Assembly: GCA_032718475.1 (NCBI GenBank)
Contig: JAUCBJ010004821.1
Coordinates: 1 to 32,534 of the forward strand
Length of the DNA: 32,534 nt
Origin: Nemertoderma westbladi
Lineage: Eukaryota; Xenacoelomorpha; Nemertodermatida; Nemertodermatidae
Direction: 5' to 3'
This document shows, piece after piece, positions 18,241 to 28,680 of the stretch (positions are counted from its first letter, which is position 1; each line of letters begins with the position of its first letter). A model generated the notes under the pieces. It was given only the letters and a program-made list of their open reading frames with translations, had not been told where the DNA came from and did not search any database. The translations under genes and the position numbers were made by a program.

Positions 18241-19866
18241 TCAGGGCGCTACCAATTTTGCATACAAATACCTAGCTATGTTATTCCTATTACCATACCT
18301 GATGTTTAGGGTATTCCAAACTTGTCTTAATCCATCTGGATGTCCAATAAACTTTAACGCCATTAACTTGGGAGATCCTTCCAAGCACTCGATGAGGAAT
18401 CTAAGTTTCTCTCCGTTAGATAGCACAGAGTTCTGTATGTTATCTTTGTAATATTCATTAAAAGGTAACCATTTCATCTCATCTCCATTGAACTTGACGA
18501 TCTCTCCCACCTTTACCGCTTGACGGGCTTCGGTTCTAGCCATTTGACGCGTAAAACTTTCTTGGGCCATCGTGTTATTTAATATCGAGTTATCGGTATA
18601 TAAATTTCTCGGATTATTATCAAGTCTATATGGAATATCATTGTCAACAGGTTTATAATTACCCTTAATAGGGTTTACTATAGGAGTTTCCACTTCACTA
18701 GCAGTATATATGCGTGTAGGCTCCACACCTTGCGCATGAAATACTTCAGACCTAACAGGTTGACACATTGTTACAGGGGGTGGTGGTATACCCTTTTGTG
18801 TATTTACTAATTTATCGCGTTCTAATGCGATACTCTGCTGCACTTCTTGCAACTCTAACCTACTTTCCCTTACTGTTCCTTTAAACTGATGAACAGTCTC
18901 CTGCATCTGCCCGAGCAGGAGATTCATCCCCCGCCGCCCCTCATCCACCCACTCGACCGCCGAAGCGGGAGCCGCCAACGTAGTAGCGGGTAGACGAGGG
19001 ACGACGGGCGACAAATCATTGATCTTTCGCTCGGAGTCCAGGACAGGAACTGTCTCAGGGGTTGTTTTGTGGGGCACAGGTAGTTTCGTGCTGTGCAAAG
19101 GGAATTTAGAGGTAGGTTCTGGGAGTACAGGTGTCTCTATCACCGAAGGGGTGGCTTCGAGAACAGGCCTAATTATTTCAGGTTCATCTACTATAGTAGG
19201 GAGTCTTTCTAATCTAATAATTTGGTCTGTGGGTTCTGTACTACCTAAGTCTACACTATCCAGTTGCATTCTCACCTCAGGAGGTAACGTCCGCTTGAGC
19301 ATCCGTCTACGTCCGCTTGAACGAGATTTATTACCTCTACCTTCGGGATCTCTCATATCACCTTCATCGGAGGAGGCAAATCCCTGTCTTCTGGAAGTAT
19401 ATCGACTCAGTAACCGCATCTGAGCTGCAACCATAGCTGTCCTCCGTTTCTTCAAGTATTCCTGTTCTGCCCGAAGTTTTTCCAGCTCTAGTTGGGTGGT
19501 CTCTTCAGATGCTCTTAGTTCTGCTTCTGCCACTGCTATCTTTCTTTCCGCTTCTGCCGCTGCCGCTTTTCTTTCCGCTTCTATTGCTGCAGCTGCCGCT
19601 TTTCTTTCCGCTTCTGCCGCTGCAGCTGCCACTTTCCTTTCAGATTCTATTTGCCGTGGCTTTAATTGTCTATCCTTAACCAGCCTAGGGTCTGACACTA
19701 CTACTGAAGGGATGACCTTTCCTACAGTAGGGGACTTGGACTTTGGTCTGGGATGTTCTATACTTTGATCTTGGTCACAGATCCTTTCAAGACACTGTCC
19801 AATCCTAAGACTCATTCTAACACCTTCCAAAAGACTATCTGACAGTGCCCGTTTTGTGTCAGACAT
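18241..19866 (-). pseudogene. BEL/Pao gag, N-terminal part
   Basis: Starts at ATG 19866 (MSDTKRALSDSLLEG), the first in the frame after the leader. Residues about 75-150 form an Ala/Glu/Arg/Lys-rich coiled coil with three near-identical blocks of the type EAERKAAAA, ending in LELEKLRAEQEYLKKRR. A low-complexity proline/threonine-rich region follows. The last 90 residues hold the conserved gag block VKFNGDEMKWLPFNEYY, LRFLIECLEGSPK and IRYGNRNNIARYL, as in Pao-type gag (DUF1759-like). The frame is closed by TGA at 18241-18243 but continues in frame with matching gag-like sequence (SSGIIEFSDEIQEICRQLDW), so the stop is a lesion. The product would form the particle core. Confidence 0.87.
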
Positions 19867-20650
19867 GTTTGTTTGTACAGTTGAATGCCTACTGCTATAT
19901 TACAGTTAAAGCAAGTCTAGTAATTCAGTATCACCGTTAGCCTAGTAATTAATTACCGATACTGTTACTCAGTGTAACGTGATATATATATATATAATAT
20001 ATTAGAATACCGGTATACACTTATAGTATATATATAAGTATTATTACAGACTAGGTTTGTCACAGAATACCGGTATATAATTTCAGCACAACTATATATA
20101 TAAATATATAATAGGCCTATCGTGAATACCGGTATACAGCTTACACTTATAGTACATATAAGTATAATTATGGACTAGAATTAATTACAGAATACTGGTA
20201 TAATTTCAGCCTAAATTTATAGAAATAAATATAAAAAGCCTATCGTAAATACCGGTATGTCAATTATTTTAGAATAATTGAATTTCTGAATTTTAGGGGT
20301 TACTTGGTTACTTTACTTTACCTTATTACCGTTATTTAAGCAGTAGTCCAACTGATATTAAGACCTAATTGTTGTATGGCAGGCCTACTATTTTATAAAT
20401 TGGTTTGAGTTGATTTATAATATATATATACCCGTATAATGGGTTTTGTCAATATTTGAAATAAATGTTATTATTTCTGGGAAGTTATTTCCGGGTGGTT
20501 AGGAAGTTAGGCCTACTGGGTACCGGTTGACCGGTACTTCAGCTTTATTGCCTACTGCAATACAGAAGCAATAACCGTTATTGTTCTTACCAGAACAATA
20601 TTAAACTGTATTTATTGCCTACACTGCAATCAGAAGTTCATATCTGTTAT
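19867..20650 (-). promoter_or_regulatory. BEL/Pao leader between 5' LTR and gag
   Basis: 784 bp without a coding frame. It contains a TA-rich stretch (about 19981-20000), the ATACCGGTAT repeat array, a GGTACCGGTTGACCGGTACT inverted repeat near 20519-20538 and a 69-bp duplication reaching the LTR edge. It should hold the primer-binding site and packaging signals. The bases that follow the LTR (ATAACAGATATGAAC on the minus strand) do not start with the usual TGG. Confidence 0.7.
20005..20258. repeat. Array of palindromes ATACCGGTAT, about 60-bp spacing
   Basis: ATACCGGTAT lies at 20007, 20067, 20126 and 20249, with a one-base variant (ATACTGGTAT) at 20192. The spacings are 60, 59, 66 and 57. 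Two unit types alternate: one continues with CTTATAGTA...ATAAGTAT and GACTAG, the other with ATTTCAGC and a GCCTATCGT end. The real repeat is therefore a dimer of about 120-125 bp. Confidence 0.88.
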
Positions 20651-20655
20651 TGTTC
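20520..20655. repeat. 69-bp imperfect duplication crossing the LTR-leader border
   Basis: GTTATTGTTC occurs at 20577-20586 and again at 20646-20655, where its last five bases belong to the LTR. To the left of both lie matching blocks (ATTGCCTAC, CTGCAAT, CAGAAG). The bases at the LTR edge are thus part of an older tandem duplication. Confidence 0.75.
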
Positions 20656-21848
20656 GCGCTTTCAGACCTTTAGCAGTTTAACCTGCCAAATGTAGATGTC
20701 TTCTAGATTATAAATCGACTTTAGCCTATGACGAGTATTGGATACACTACATTAGCCGAAGCCAGTCTATGCGCGACCATTCACCCGCTGGATATACCCG
20801 GGAGACTGGATTCGGAAGCTTTGACCTTATTGCGGTGTAGGCCTACTGTATTATTCGACTGATTGTTAATATATAATTTCTGACAAATATTATTAACTTT
20901 CGGGAAATATTAACAGTTCCTTTAGGACGTGGCGCTCTAAATATGTAAACAGAGTTATGACTTATACTAGACACAACGGGATGGCTATGGATTCACGTAT
21001 AAAGCGCATTCTTTAGGAGATGCTTTGTTATCAGTCACAATCATGCACACTACCACACAATGCTGCACACCGATCTGCCGACCTTCACTAATTTTAGTCA
21101 CATATAAAGAGAACAACCGACTCATGTAGTGCCTATGAAATAGCATTAGATTCACTCCAAAACCACTTTAATGTAAGTCGCAATTGTTATATGTAACCGG
21201 TCTCTCTAACCTTCAGTATATCAAGAAGATTGGGGTTTCTGATTATTGATCGATATTATCCAAATATAACAATATTCCATCAACTGATATAATGAATAAC
21301 CGACAGTAAATAGCAGTAAAAATGCGGTGTTTGTAGTTGACAATATGATTTGACACACTGACTTGTGATTAGTTTGTGTGGCGTTTGATTAGATAACAGA
21401 TATACGTTTCTATGATCAAGCCTACTAATGTTTGGCTAAAGCCTGAAAACATAGAGATTCCAAAGCCGGTCTTCTGGCTGTGGACAAAATACACATACTG
21501 ACTCAATTGCATGAGTTTCTGTATACAATCTCCAACACAGAGTCAAAAAGCGCTCTGATTGGCCGACCGTACAAAGAGAGAACAGAGAACAGAGAACAAA
21601 GATATGTTACACGTGGACATATCAGCTGTTAGATGTCGTCATGGTAACTACACTGTGTCAAGAGGATTTTAGCGTATTGCGACATAAAATTGCTAGTTAT
21701 GTCCGCTAAAGTACACATACAGAAGAAATGGCTTTTTATGTCCACTAAAACACCGGTACAGTAAGGAAACGGCTTTTTATGTCCGTTAAACCAACTACAG
21801 AGTACTTTGCGGGGAAAATAACCAGCTAATTCCGCAAAAGCTTTTACA
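20651..21848 (-). repeat. 5' LTR of the BEL/Pao element
   Basis: 1198 bp, TGTTCGCGC...CTTTTACA on the plus strand, about 99% identical to the other LTR. Compared with the left LTR it has an extra AGAGAAC-type 7-bp unit and lacks three bases in a CAACAACC stretch. On the minus strand it would drive transcription leftward into gag. Promoter elements could not be assigned. Confidence 0.92.
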
Positions 21849-22117
21849 AATACCTTTTGGATGCTTCGGTTAGGACAGCTAGATATTCGTATAATGATCG
21901 CCAGAATTTCCCGGAATATTTGCATTCGGAGAGGCATTGTTTGTGAGAGCTCGTGGATTACCTGATTGTTGGCATAGCAACCCAAGTGCAAGATCCCACG
22001 TATAACCTTTCGGTAAGTAACGTCAACTCCATCTCTGTCATGTTCAGAAAGCTTGTGAACCCAGATTTTATCTAGGGGGCCTAGATAAAATCTCGTGCTG
22101 TATAGAATCTTTGGCAC
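21849..22117 (-). pseudogene. CR1/L2-like LINE, region after RT, upstream of the BEL/Pao break
   Basis: An open block beginning MPKILYSTRFYLG, with HKLSEHDRDGVDVTYRKVI and LGCYANNQVIHEL, similar to the post-RT domain of CR1/L2-like LINEs, where a PALLYG-like motif precedes a helical region. It reaches the BEL/Pao junction in frame (RSIQKV), and the frame resumes at 5848. It is out of frame with the RT core block by one base near 22120-22150. Confidence 0.65.
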
Positions 22118-22151
22118 AGCATTTGAAGTCCAAAGCTTTGCTTAAACTAAA

Positions 22152-22874
22152 TCACTCTGGTGTCCAACTATGGCGGTGAAACTCGTTGGCAATTCCATAC
22201 AAGATGCTGTCAATTTCTCCCCTCAATTTGTCTGAAGTCGAAAAAATCTTAATTCCAAGAAATTTGATTTGGTTGCAAGGTATTAGAAGTTTACCATTAA
22301 TATTTACTACATTCGATTCTTCGAATTTACTTGATATACAAATCCATTTAGTTTTGAACTGCTCCATCTCCAGATCTATTTTAGAAGCGCCGTCTTTCAA
22401 TATTTTGGCCAGCCTTGTGATGTCTTCCTTATACGTTGTAAGGAGTAAATAGTCGTCAGCATAGCACACTGCTCCTAACCACAATGAAGAGATCGTACAT
22501 CCAATCTGAGACTTCTCCATTTCATACATAATGTCTGATGTATATAAGTTAAATAGTAGAGGCGACACAATTGACCCTTGCTTGACCCCATTGGATAGTG
22601 AGAAACCTTTAATGTCTACAAGGTTATCGAATTTACAATACATTATAGTTACATTGTAATAACTCATTAACAATAGTGTTGTGTATGGGTCTAAATATTC
22701 CGAGAGTTTTCTGAACAGCTTCTCGTGATTTACGCTGTCAAATGCGGAAGCTATATCCATTTGGCAGAGGTATATTGGTACCTTCCTCTCGCGATAGTAT
22801 TCAATACTTTCTAGAATCAAAGATATTACAAGGTCGGCTCCATTTTTTTTCCCTATATGCTGTCTGCAACCCAT
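22152..22874 (-). pseudogene. CR1/L2-like LINE reverse transcriptase core
   Basis: Motif A: LCQMDIASAFDSVNHEKLF. Motif B region: LSNGVKQGSIVSPLLFNLYT. Motif C: CYADDYLLL, with YADD at 22452-22463. Motif D/E region: KTKWICIS and IKFLGIKIF. Both catalytic Asp pairs are present in this block. It belongs to a non-LTR RT of the jockey superfamily by motif spacing; CR1 or L2 is the likeliest clade. Frameshifts at both ends separate it from the fingers and from the C-terminal part. Confidence 0.82.
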
Positions 22875-23241
22875 GAGTTTTTAGGCCTGTGAAAGTTGTT
22901 ATCCTGTATGCTATTACTCCCTCCAATACTTTTCCAAACACACTTACGCTTGATACTGGCCGATAAGATGATGGTTGTTGTGCATCCCTTCCTCCACCTT
23001 TAAAGATACTGCTGATTATAGTTTTGGTTTTGATTTGGTTTAGTGCCATGGTTACCTTTCTCAGATTACTTTTCGATATAAAGTTCCTCAGTCTCCGAAT
23101 ATTCCTCCTTGCCTCCTTAAAAGCAGTGCCATAAGGATCTTTATCTTCCTTCCTCTTATTATTATGAACTCTTACGTTCTTTGTTTGTTTTCTATGGTTG
23201 GGTTTATATAGTTGGGTGGCTAATGTCATCCGGTAGGCCAC
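22801..23241 (-). pseudogene. CR1/L2-like LINE, N-terminal RT block
   Basis: Contains KTKTIISSIFKGGGRDAQQP followed by SSYRPVSSVSVFGKVLEGV, the RT0/motif 1 region (K-GG...YRP-S) of jockey-superfamily LINEs, preceded by a basic, Lys/Arg-rich stretch with KEARRNIRRLRNF. A frameshift near 22860 separates it from the core. A stop lies upstream of about 23250, where the similarity ends, so the LINE is probably 5'-truncated here. No endonuclease domain is present. Confidence 0.7.
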
Positions 23242-23390
23242 GCGTGAAGATCACAAATAACCCATACAGTCATGATAGTTGACCCCTAAGTTGTCTAAAA
23301 ACACATGTTGGCAATCGTGAAAGTTATGCTGGGTACATGTTTCCATGGCAACTAGTATTTTGTGAGATTGGTATTGGTATTTAAAATGCC
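23242..23390. other. Short unique stretch before the minisatellite
   Basis: About 150 bp between the LINE truncation point and the first 44-bp unit. It contains no feature I can name. Confidence 0.5.
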
Positions 23391-24610
23391 TTGCGCTGGG
23401 CTGGTGTCAATCACTGATACCAACGTTATCTGGTGCTGGGCTGGTGTCAGTCACTAAGTGGTACCAACGTTATGTGGTGCTGGGATGGTGTCAGTCACTA
23501 AGTGGTACCAACGTTATCTGGTGCTTGGCTGGTGTCAGTCACTAAGTGGTACCAACGTTATCTGGTGCTGGGCTGGTGTCAGTCACTAAGCGGTACCAAT
23601 GTTATCTGGTGCTGGGCTGGTGTCAGTCACTAAGTGGTACCAACGTTATCTGGTGCTGGGATGGTGTCAGTCAATGTTATCTGGAGCTGGGAGCTGGGCT
23701 GGTGTCAGTCACTAAGCGGTACCAACGTTATATGGTGCTGGGCTGGTGTCAGTCACTAAGTGGTACCAACGTTATCTGGTGCTTGGCTGGTGTCAGTCAC
23801 TAAGAGGTACCAACGTTATCTGGTGCTGGGCTAGTGTCAGTCAACGTTATCTGGCGCTGGGCTGGTATCAGTCACTAAGTGATACCAACGTTATCTGGTG
23901 CTGGGCTGGTGTCAGTCAACATTATCTGGTGCTTGGCTGGTGTCAGTCACTAAGTGGTACCAACGTTATCTGGTGCTGGGCTGGTGTCAGTCACTAAGTG
24001 GTACCAACGTTATCTGGTGCTGGGCTGGTGTCAGTCACTAAGTGGTACCAACGTTATCTGGTGCTGGGCTGGTGTCAGTCACTAAGTGGTACCAACGTTA
24101 TCTGGTGCTGGGCTGGTGTCAGTCACTAAGTGGTACCAACGTTATGTGGTGCTGGGCTGGTGTCAGTCGCTAAGCGGTACCAACATTATCTGGCGCTGGG
24201 CTGGTGTGAGTCACTAAGTGGTACCAACGTTATGTGGTGATGGGATGGTGTCAGTCACTCTGTGGTACCAACGTTATATGGTTCTGGGATGGTTACAGTC
24301 ACTAAGTGGTACCGACGTTATGTGGTGCTGGGATGGTGTCAGTCACTAAGTGGTACCAACGTTATGTGGTGCTGGGATGGTGTCAGTCACTAAGTGGTAC
24401 CAACGTTATCTGGTGCTGGGCTGGTGTCTGTCACTAAGTGGTACCAACGTTATCTGGTGCTGGGCTGGTGTCAGTCAACGTTATCTGGCGCTGGGCTGGT
24501 GTCAGTCACTAAGTGGTACCAACGTTATCTGGTGCTGGGCTGGTGTCAGTCACTAAGTGGTACCAACGTTATCTGCGCTGGACTGGTGTCAGTCACTAAG
24601 TGGTACCAAC

Positions 24611-25561
24611 GTTATCTGAGCTGGGCTGGTGTCAGTCACTAAGTGGTACCAACGTTATCTGGTGCTGGGATGGTGTCAGTCACTAAGTGGTACCAACGTT
24701 ATCTGGCGCCGGGCTGGTGTCAGTCACTAAGTGGTACCAACGTTATCTGGTGCTGGGCTGGTATCAGTCACCAAGTGGTACCAACGTTATCTGGTGCTGG
24801 GCTGGTGTCAGTCACTAAGTGGTACCAACGTTATGTGGTGCTGGGATGGTGTCAATCACCAAGTGGTACCAACGTTATCTGGCGCTGGGCTGGTGTCAGT
24901 CACTAAGTGGTGCCAACATTATGTGGTGCTGGGATGGTGTCAGTCACTAAGTGGTACCAACGTTTTGTGGTGCTGGGCTGGTGTCAGTCACTAAGTGGTA
25001 CCAATGTTATGTGGTGCTGGGATGGTGTCAGTCACTAAGTGGTACCAACGTTATCTGGCGCTGGGCTGGTGTCAGTCACTAAGTGGTACCAACGTTATCT
25101 GGCGCTGGGCTGGTGTCAGTCACTAAGTGGTACCAACGTTATACTGGCGCTGGGCTGGTGTCAGTCACTAAGTGGTACCATCGTTATGTGGTGCTGGGAT
25201 GGTGTCAGTCACTAAGTGGTACCAACGTTATCTTGCACTGCGCTGCGCTGGGCTGGTGTCAGTCACTAAGTGGTACCAACGTTATACAGCGCTGGGCTGG
25301 TGTCAGTCACTAAGTGGTATCAATGTTATGTGGTGCTGGGATGGTGTAAGTCACTAGGTGGTACCAACGTTATCTGCGCTGCGCTGGGCTGGTGTCAGTC
25401 ACTAAGTGGTACCAACGTTATGAGGTGCTGGGATGGTGTCAGTCACCCAAGTGGTACCAACGTTATGTGGTGCTGAGATGGTGTCAGTCACTAAGTGGTA
25501 CCAACGTTATCTGGTGCTGGGCTGGAGTCAGTCACTAAGTGGTACCAACGTTATGTGGTGC
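24611..25561. repeat. Higher-order block in the minisatellite, copy 1
   Basis: This run shares its rare unit variants in the same order with 26224-27130: TTATCTGAGCTGGG, GGTATCAGTCAC, ACCATCG, TTGCACTGCGCTGCG, ATACAGCGCTGG, GGTGTAAGTC, GAGGTGCTGGG, CACCCAAG, GTGCTGAGATGG and CTGGAGTCAG. The offset is 1568-1569 bases over most of its length, 1613 (one more unit) at the left end. Confidence 0.85.
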
Positions 25562-26223
25562 TGGGATGGTGTCAGTCACTAAGTGGTACCAATGTTATCT
25601 GGCGCTGGGCTGGTGTCAGTCACTAAGTGGTACCAACGTTATCTGCGCTGGGCTGGTGTCAGTCACTAAGTGGTGCCAACGTTATGTGGTGCTGGGATGG
25701 TGTCAGTCACTAAGTGGTACCAACGTTATCTGCGCTGAGCTGGTGTCAGTCACTAAGTGGTACCAACGTTATCTTGCGCTGGGCTGGTGTCAGTCACTAA
25801 GTGGTACCAACGTTATATGGCGCTGGGCTGGTGTCAGTCACTAAGTGGTACCATCGTTATGTGGTGCTGGGATGGTGCCAGTCACTAAGTGGTACCAACA
25901 TTATCTTGCGCTGCGCTGCGCTGGGCTGGTGTCAGTCACTAAGTGGTACCAACGTTATACGGCGCTGGGCTGGTGTCAGTCACTAAGTGGTATCAACGTT
26001 ATGTGGTGCTGGGATGGTGTCAGTCACTAAGTGGTACCAACGTTATCTTGCGCTGCGCTGGGCTGGTGTCAGTCACTAAGTGGTACCAACGTTATGTGGT
26101 GCTGGGATGGTGTCAGTCACCCAAGTGGTACCAACGTTATGTGGTGCTGGGATGGTGTCAGTCACTAAGTGGTACCAACGTTATCTGGCGCTGGGCTGGT
26201 GTCAGTCACTAAGTGGTACCAAC

Positions 26224-27130
26224 GTTATCTGAGCTGGGCTGGTGTCAGTCACTAAGTGGTACCAACGTTATCTGGTGCTGGGCTGGTGTCAGTCACTAAG
26301 TGGTACCAACGTTATCTGGTGCTGGGCTGGTATCAGTCACTAAGTGGTACCAACGTTATCTGGTGCTGGGCTGGTGTCAGTCACTAAGTGGTACCAACGT
26401 TATGTGGTGCTGGGCTGGTGTCAGTCACCAAGTGGTACCAACGTTATCTGGCGCTGGGCTGGTGTCAGTCACTAAGTGGTGCCAACATTATGTGGTGCTG
26501 GGATGGTGTCAGTCACTAAGTGGTACCAACGTTATGTGGTGCTGGGCTGGTGTCAGTCACTAAGTGGTACCAACGTTATGTGGTGCTGGGATGGTGTCAG
26601 TCACTAAGTGGTACCAACGTTATCTGGCGCTGGGCTGGTGTCAGTCACTAAGTGGTACCAACGTTATCTGGCGCTGGGCTGGTGTCAGTCACTAAGTGGT
26701 ACCAACGTTATACGGCGCTGGGCTGGTGTCAGTCACTAAGTGGTACCATCGTTATGTGGTGCTGGGATGGTGTCAGTCACTAAGTGGTACCAACGTTATC
26801 TTGCACTGCGCTGCGCTGGGCTGGTGTCAGTCACTAAGTGGTACCAACGTTATACAGCGCTGGGCTGGTGTCAGTCACTAAGTGGTATCAACGTTATGTG
26901 GTGCTGGGATGGTGTAAGTCACTAAGTGGTACCAACGTTATCTTGCGCTGCGCTGGGCTGGTGTCAGTCACTAAGTGGTACCAACGTTATGAGGTGCTGG
27001 GATGGTGTCAGTCACCCAAGTGGTACCAACGTTATGTGGTGCTGAGATGGTGTCAGTCACTAAGTGGTACCAACGTTATCTGGTGCTGGGCTGGAGTCAG
27101 TCACTAAGTGGTACCAACGTTATGTGGTGC
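26224..27130. repeat. Higher-order block in the minisatellite, copy 2
   Basis: Second copy of the ordered run of rare unit variants found at 24611-25561, with only a handful of differences. It ends at the point where the 1550-bp TIR element has inserted. Part of the same variant run (ACCATCG, TTGCGCTGCGCTGCG, ATACGGCG) also appears at about 25850 and 32269. Confidence 0.85.
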
Positions 27131-28680
27131 CCCAGGTAGCACAGGACGTCCACGAAAGAAATTGAACGTTCATATTTGGTACTTTTTTTATGCGAATCTG
27201 AACATCAATGAAATATTGTTCAAAATAGGTAAAAATTGCTGACGTTGTGAGTAATTTACCAAATTGTGACGTTCACATTAGGTAATTTAACGTCCTAACT
27301 TTAAAGAAATTGAATATGTACCAAAACAAACGAATATTGAACGTTCAAATTGCGTCCAGTTATGCGTTCATTTCTTTGTACCTAAATATGTACGTTGTTT
27401 GAACATTTATGAACGTTCAAACATAATTTACTTTAACTTGTTATGTCAATGGCATGTTCAAACTTGTTCGTGATACAATTATCTGACTATTTATTATTGT
27501 GCAATTATTTTTTATGTTGGTTAGCCTACTCCTTGTATGGTTGGTGTGGTTCCGCTTAGTTATATCTGGACTAATGGTTCATTCTCAATACAAAACAATT
27601 ACTTTAAGTAATCGAAAAATTATTCACACAACAAAACATTGATAACCAATACAATGCTGACGCATTTTTAAACATTTTAAACAACAAATAACATCAAAAT
27701 TAGACAAAGGTGATTCTACTGATTACTAAAGCTAATACACTAGTACTATGTCACGAAAAATTGTAATAAAATTATTAGAATATATTAGGCCTATTGAACC
27801 AAGAAAATATCAAACAAAGAAAACCGCAAAAGTTTGTCTATTTTGATACCAACTGACCAAATACCATTACATTTTGTTGAGATAAATCGGATATATGGGC
27901 GTTGGAATGTTCAAACTTCTATCATGCGTAGGGTAATTTTTTTAATCGCAAAACATTATTTTTTATTTTACAAATTTATCATATTATATAAACCTTTCTT
28001 ACGTTTCAATTGCTTTTTGTATGTATTATTGCCTTATTGCATAGATACAAAATTTCAAATATCAATTATAAGGTCATAAAATTAATTAATTTTTTTAAGA
28101 TTCATCAATATGAATAATCTATTTTGGCTGGAAATAAGATAAAATACAGAAATCTAACTAATCCAATGTGAATTTGTGGATCATCACCATAATATATCAT
28201 GGATACTCTTATATCACTATCGATTAAATAATTTCATATATACTCTGATGCTTCCTTCTCTAAATGTATAGGGTATTGTAGGTGTAGGGCCGTAGGATAG
28301 GGTGTAGGGATTGGATAAGGTAGGCTAACCCCCCCCCCCCCCCCCCTCCCCTCTCTACACAGAACATGCACCAACAAACAGTGATTGGTTGGTCTCACGT
28401 TAAATTTTTACGTTTATTCAACCTAATATGGACCTATAACACACCAGAAATGAACGTCTAGTGAACACGTCATTTGAACATAGATTGCCTGTGGTCTCTT
28501 TTACGTTCAATTGCCCGTTCATATTACGGTACTTCTGACGGCCAACTTTGAACTATTGAACGTTTAGCATCAATAGCATCTTATGGGAGAAATACAACGT
28601 CATATGAACATAAATCCAGAACGTCTGGACGAATAATGAACGTAAATTTACCGTAAATTTACGTATTTGTGCTACCTGGG
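27131..28680. mobile_element. Non-autonomous TIR element inserted in the minisatellite
   Basis: 1550 bp with perfect 13-base TIRs CCCAGGTAGCACA (27131-27143) and TGTGCTACCTGGG (28668-28680). The minisatellite reads ...TTATGTGGTGC on the left and GCTGGGATGG... on the right, so GC is duplicated (2 bp) or, if the TIRs are one base longer, there is no duplication. The outer 300 bases at each end are crowded with ACGT-centred words such as TGAACGTTCA. The interior is AT-rich, has a C run near 28329-28346 and carries no transposase gene. The superfamily is not assigned. Confidence 0.85.

Larger units (their letters stand above)
5854..21848 (-). mobile_element. BEL/Pao LTR retrotransposon, full length but interrupted
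   Basis: Two direct LTRs of about 1.2 kb with TG...CA ends, a perfect 5-bp duplication, and gag-protease-RT-RNase H-integrase in BEL/Pao order, with the zinc knuckles and integrase-plus-C-terminal domain typical of that group. Without the nested LINE it is about 13.4 kb, long for the family because of a long leader and a 3-kb region after pol. Five in-frame TGA codons (18241, 15909, 13092, 11799, 10971), frameshifts at the C7 run (16973-16979) and near 10325, and the RTE insertion show that this copy cannot make intact products. No envelope-like gene with membrane segments is present. Confidence 0.92.
23391..27130. repeat. 44-bp minisatellite, block 1 (about 85 units)
   Basis: The unit runs GTGCTGGGCTGGTGTCAGTC then ACTAAGTGGTACCAACGTTA then TCTG. 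Variants recur: GGCGCTGGGCTGG, GTTATGTGGTGCTGGGATGG, and units lengthened by GCGCT steps (TTGCGCTGCGCTGGG). Occasional units lack about 16 bases (GTCAGTCAACGTTATC). This block is the most heterogeneous of the three and includes an internal duplication of about 0.9 kb. Because 44 is not a multiple of three, each frame is visited in turn, and ORFs here are artefacts. Confidence 0.97.

Noticed and set aside
10971-18243. TGA read as selenocysteine in gag-pol
   Set aside because: Most affected sites fit Arg (CGA decay), no selenocysteine insertion element was identified, and other lesions show that the copy is dead.
27834-28079. 81-codon plus-strand ORF inside the TIR element
   Set aside because: Low-complexity, AT-driven composition with no domain; too short for a transposase.
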